DNA from: Hydrogenophaga sp.
Lineage (GTDB): Bacteria > Pseudomonadota > Gammaproteobacteria > Burkholderiales > Burkholderiaceae
DNA: 7,123 nucleotides
Direction: 5' to 3'
Assembly: GCA_025458545.1 (NCBI GenBank)
Contig: JALOSH010000276.1
Location: forward strand, 1-7,123
Part shown: in pieces, positions 6,456-7,123 of the stretch
Layout of the letters: each line of letters starts with the position of its first letter
Numbering within the stretch: position 1 is the stretch's first letter
Program-made: the position numbers and the translations under genes
The notes under the pieces: model-generated
Told to the model about the DNA's origin: nothing
The model's input: the letters and a program-made list of their open reading frames with translations, nothing else
Databases searched by the model: none

Positions 6456-7123
6456 TTCTGAAGAGAAAACGACTTGGCGTTGCCGCCCATGACTTCGGTC
6501 TGGCGGACCTCGGTCCAATACATCCAGATGAGTGAGACCCAGACCACGCCGTACATCAGCATGAAAGCGCTGGAGCGGATGCCGGTCAGGTCCATCAGCG
6601 CACCGAACAGGATGGGCAACACGAAGCCGCCCATGCCGCCAGCCAGGCCGACGATGCCGCTGATGGCGCCGATGTTTTGTGGGTAGTCGTCGCTGATGTA
6701 CTTGAAGACACTGGCCTTGCCGAAGGCAAAAGCCACACCCAGCACGAACATCAGGCCAGTGAACACATAGACGTTGAGGCCGATGTGGAAGGTGCTGGGT
6801 CCGTTGACGGTCTGCACGGTGAAGGCGGTCTGTGGATAGCTGAGCAGGAACAGGCAGATCCAGCTCACCCACATCACCCACCAGGTGACCTTGTGGGCGC
6901 CGTACTTGTCGGACAGCACCCCACCAATGGCGCGCAGCACGCCACCGGGTAGCGAGAAACAGGCGGCCAGCAAAGCGGCCATGCGGATGTCCAGACCGAA
7001 TTCGCCCACGTAGTACTGCACCATCCAGAGCGCCAGCGCCACGTAGCCGCCGAACACGATGCTGTAGTACTGGCAGTACTTGATGACCTTCGGATCTTTC
7101 AGGGCCTTGAGCTGGTCGGTGAA
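6452..7123 (-). CDS. narK1: NarK1-type nitrate/proton symporter (MFS), C-terminal 223 residues (runs off right edge)
   Basis: This is the C-terminal half of a second nitrate/nitrite porter, in frame right up to the window edge. The first visible residues are FTDQLKALKDPKVIKYCQYYS, a cytoplasmic-loop-like stretch before the seventh membrane segment. R64 of the visible part, in LRAIGGVLSDKYG, corresponds to the second substrate-binding arginine. GKASVFKYISDDYP at visible residues 135-148, followed by IGAISGIVGLAGGMGG, is the type seen in NarK1 proteins, where NarK2 proteins have GIGNGSTF. NarK1 carriers are thought to import nitrate with protons and so start nitrate respiration before nitrite accumulates. 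About six membrane segments remain and the protein ends in a short polar tail, NAKSFSLQN. It differs in frame from narK2 and is not fused to it, unlike the single NarK1-NarK2 fusion of Paracoccus. An internal GTG at 7057 is not a start, because the conserved sequence continues upstream. Confidence 0.92.
   Translation of the reverse strand, partial: FTDQLKALKDPKVIKYCQYYSIVFGGYVALALWMVQYYVGEFGLDIRMAALLAACFSLPGGVLRAIGGVLSDKYGAHKVTWWVMWVSWICLFLLSYPQTAFTVQTVNGPSTFHIGLNVYVFTGLMFVLGVAFAFGKASVFKYISDDYPQNIGAISGIVGLAGGMGGFVLPILFGALMDLTGIRSSAFMLMYGVVWVSLIWMYWTEVRQTEVMGGNAKSFSLQN

Noticed and set aside
4674..6461. A 595-codon plus-strand open frame opposite narK2 and the 5' end of narG
   Set aside because: It lies antisense to well-supported transporter sequence, and its product is an implausible mix rich in His, Gln, Arg, Gly and Asp with no recognisable domain. 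Long antisense frames are expected opposite GC-rich genes with G/C-biased third positions.

Overview
The window is a stretch of a respiratory nitrate reductase (nar) operon. Every gene I can support lies on the minus strand, so transcription runs from the right edge to the left edge. In transcription order the genes are narK1 (N-terminal part outside the window), narK2, narG (catalytic subunit, reading frame broken), a small cupin-domain gene, and narH (electron-transfer subunit, C-terminal part outside the window). The DNA is GC-rich with strong G/C bias at third codon positions. The tandem NarK1-type and NarK2-type transporters directly upstream of narG, and the NarG/NarH sequence style, suggest a betaproteobacterium, most likely Burkholderiales/Comamonadaceae-like. 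That placement comes from remembered similarity, not from a search.

Layout: 7123-6452 holds the end of narK1. After a 20-nt gap, 6431-4800 holds narK2. After a 46-nt gap, 4753-949 holds narG. After a 16-nt gap, 932-570 holds the cupin gene. Its TGA overlaps the ATG of narH (573 to the left edge) by four bases. There is no unannotated stretch above 50 bases, no RNA gene, mobile element or CRISPR array, and no convincing terminator or internal promoter. The operon promoter, with any FNR/NarL sites, must lie to the right of the window. narJ and narI would be expected to the left.

How the parts work together: NarK1 and NarK2 would bring nitrate in (proton-coupled) and exchange nitrite for nitrate. 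NarG reduces nitrate to nitrite at a Mo-bisMGD centre on the cytoplasmic face. NarH passes it electrons through Fe-S clusters from the quinol-oxidising NarI.

Two points stand out. First, narG is interrupted near position 3730. The N-terminal 341 codons and the C-terminal 926 codons are both excellent NarG but lie in different frames, and the homologous residues expected at the join are missing. This looks like a deletion of 3n+2 bases rather than a single-base slip, so the gene is either a recent pseudogene or carries an assembly error. Second, a 120-residue single-domain cupin is inserted between narG and narH and is apparently translationally coupled to narH. It is not part of the classical narGHJI set. 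I see no wholly new system beyond these.
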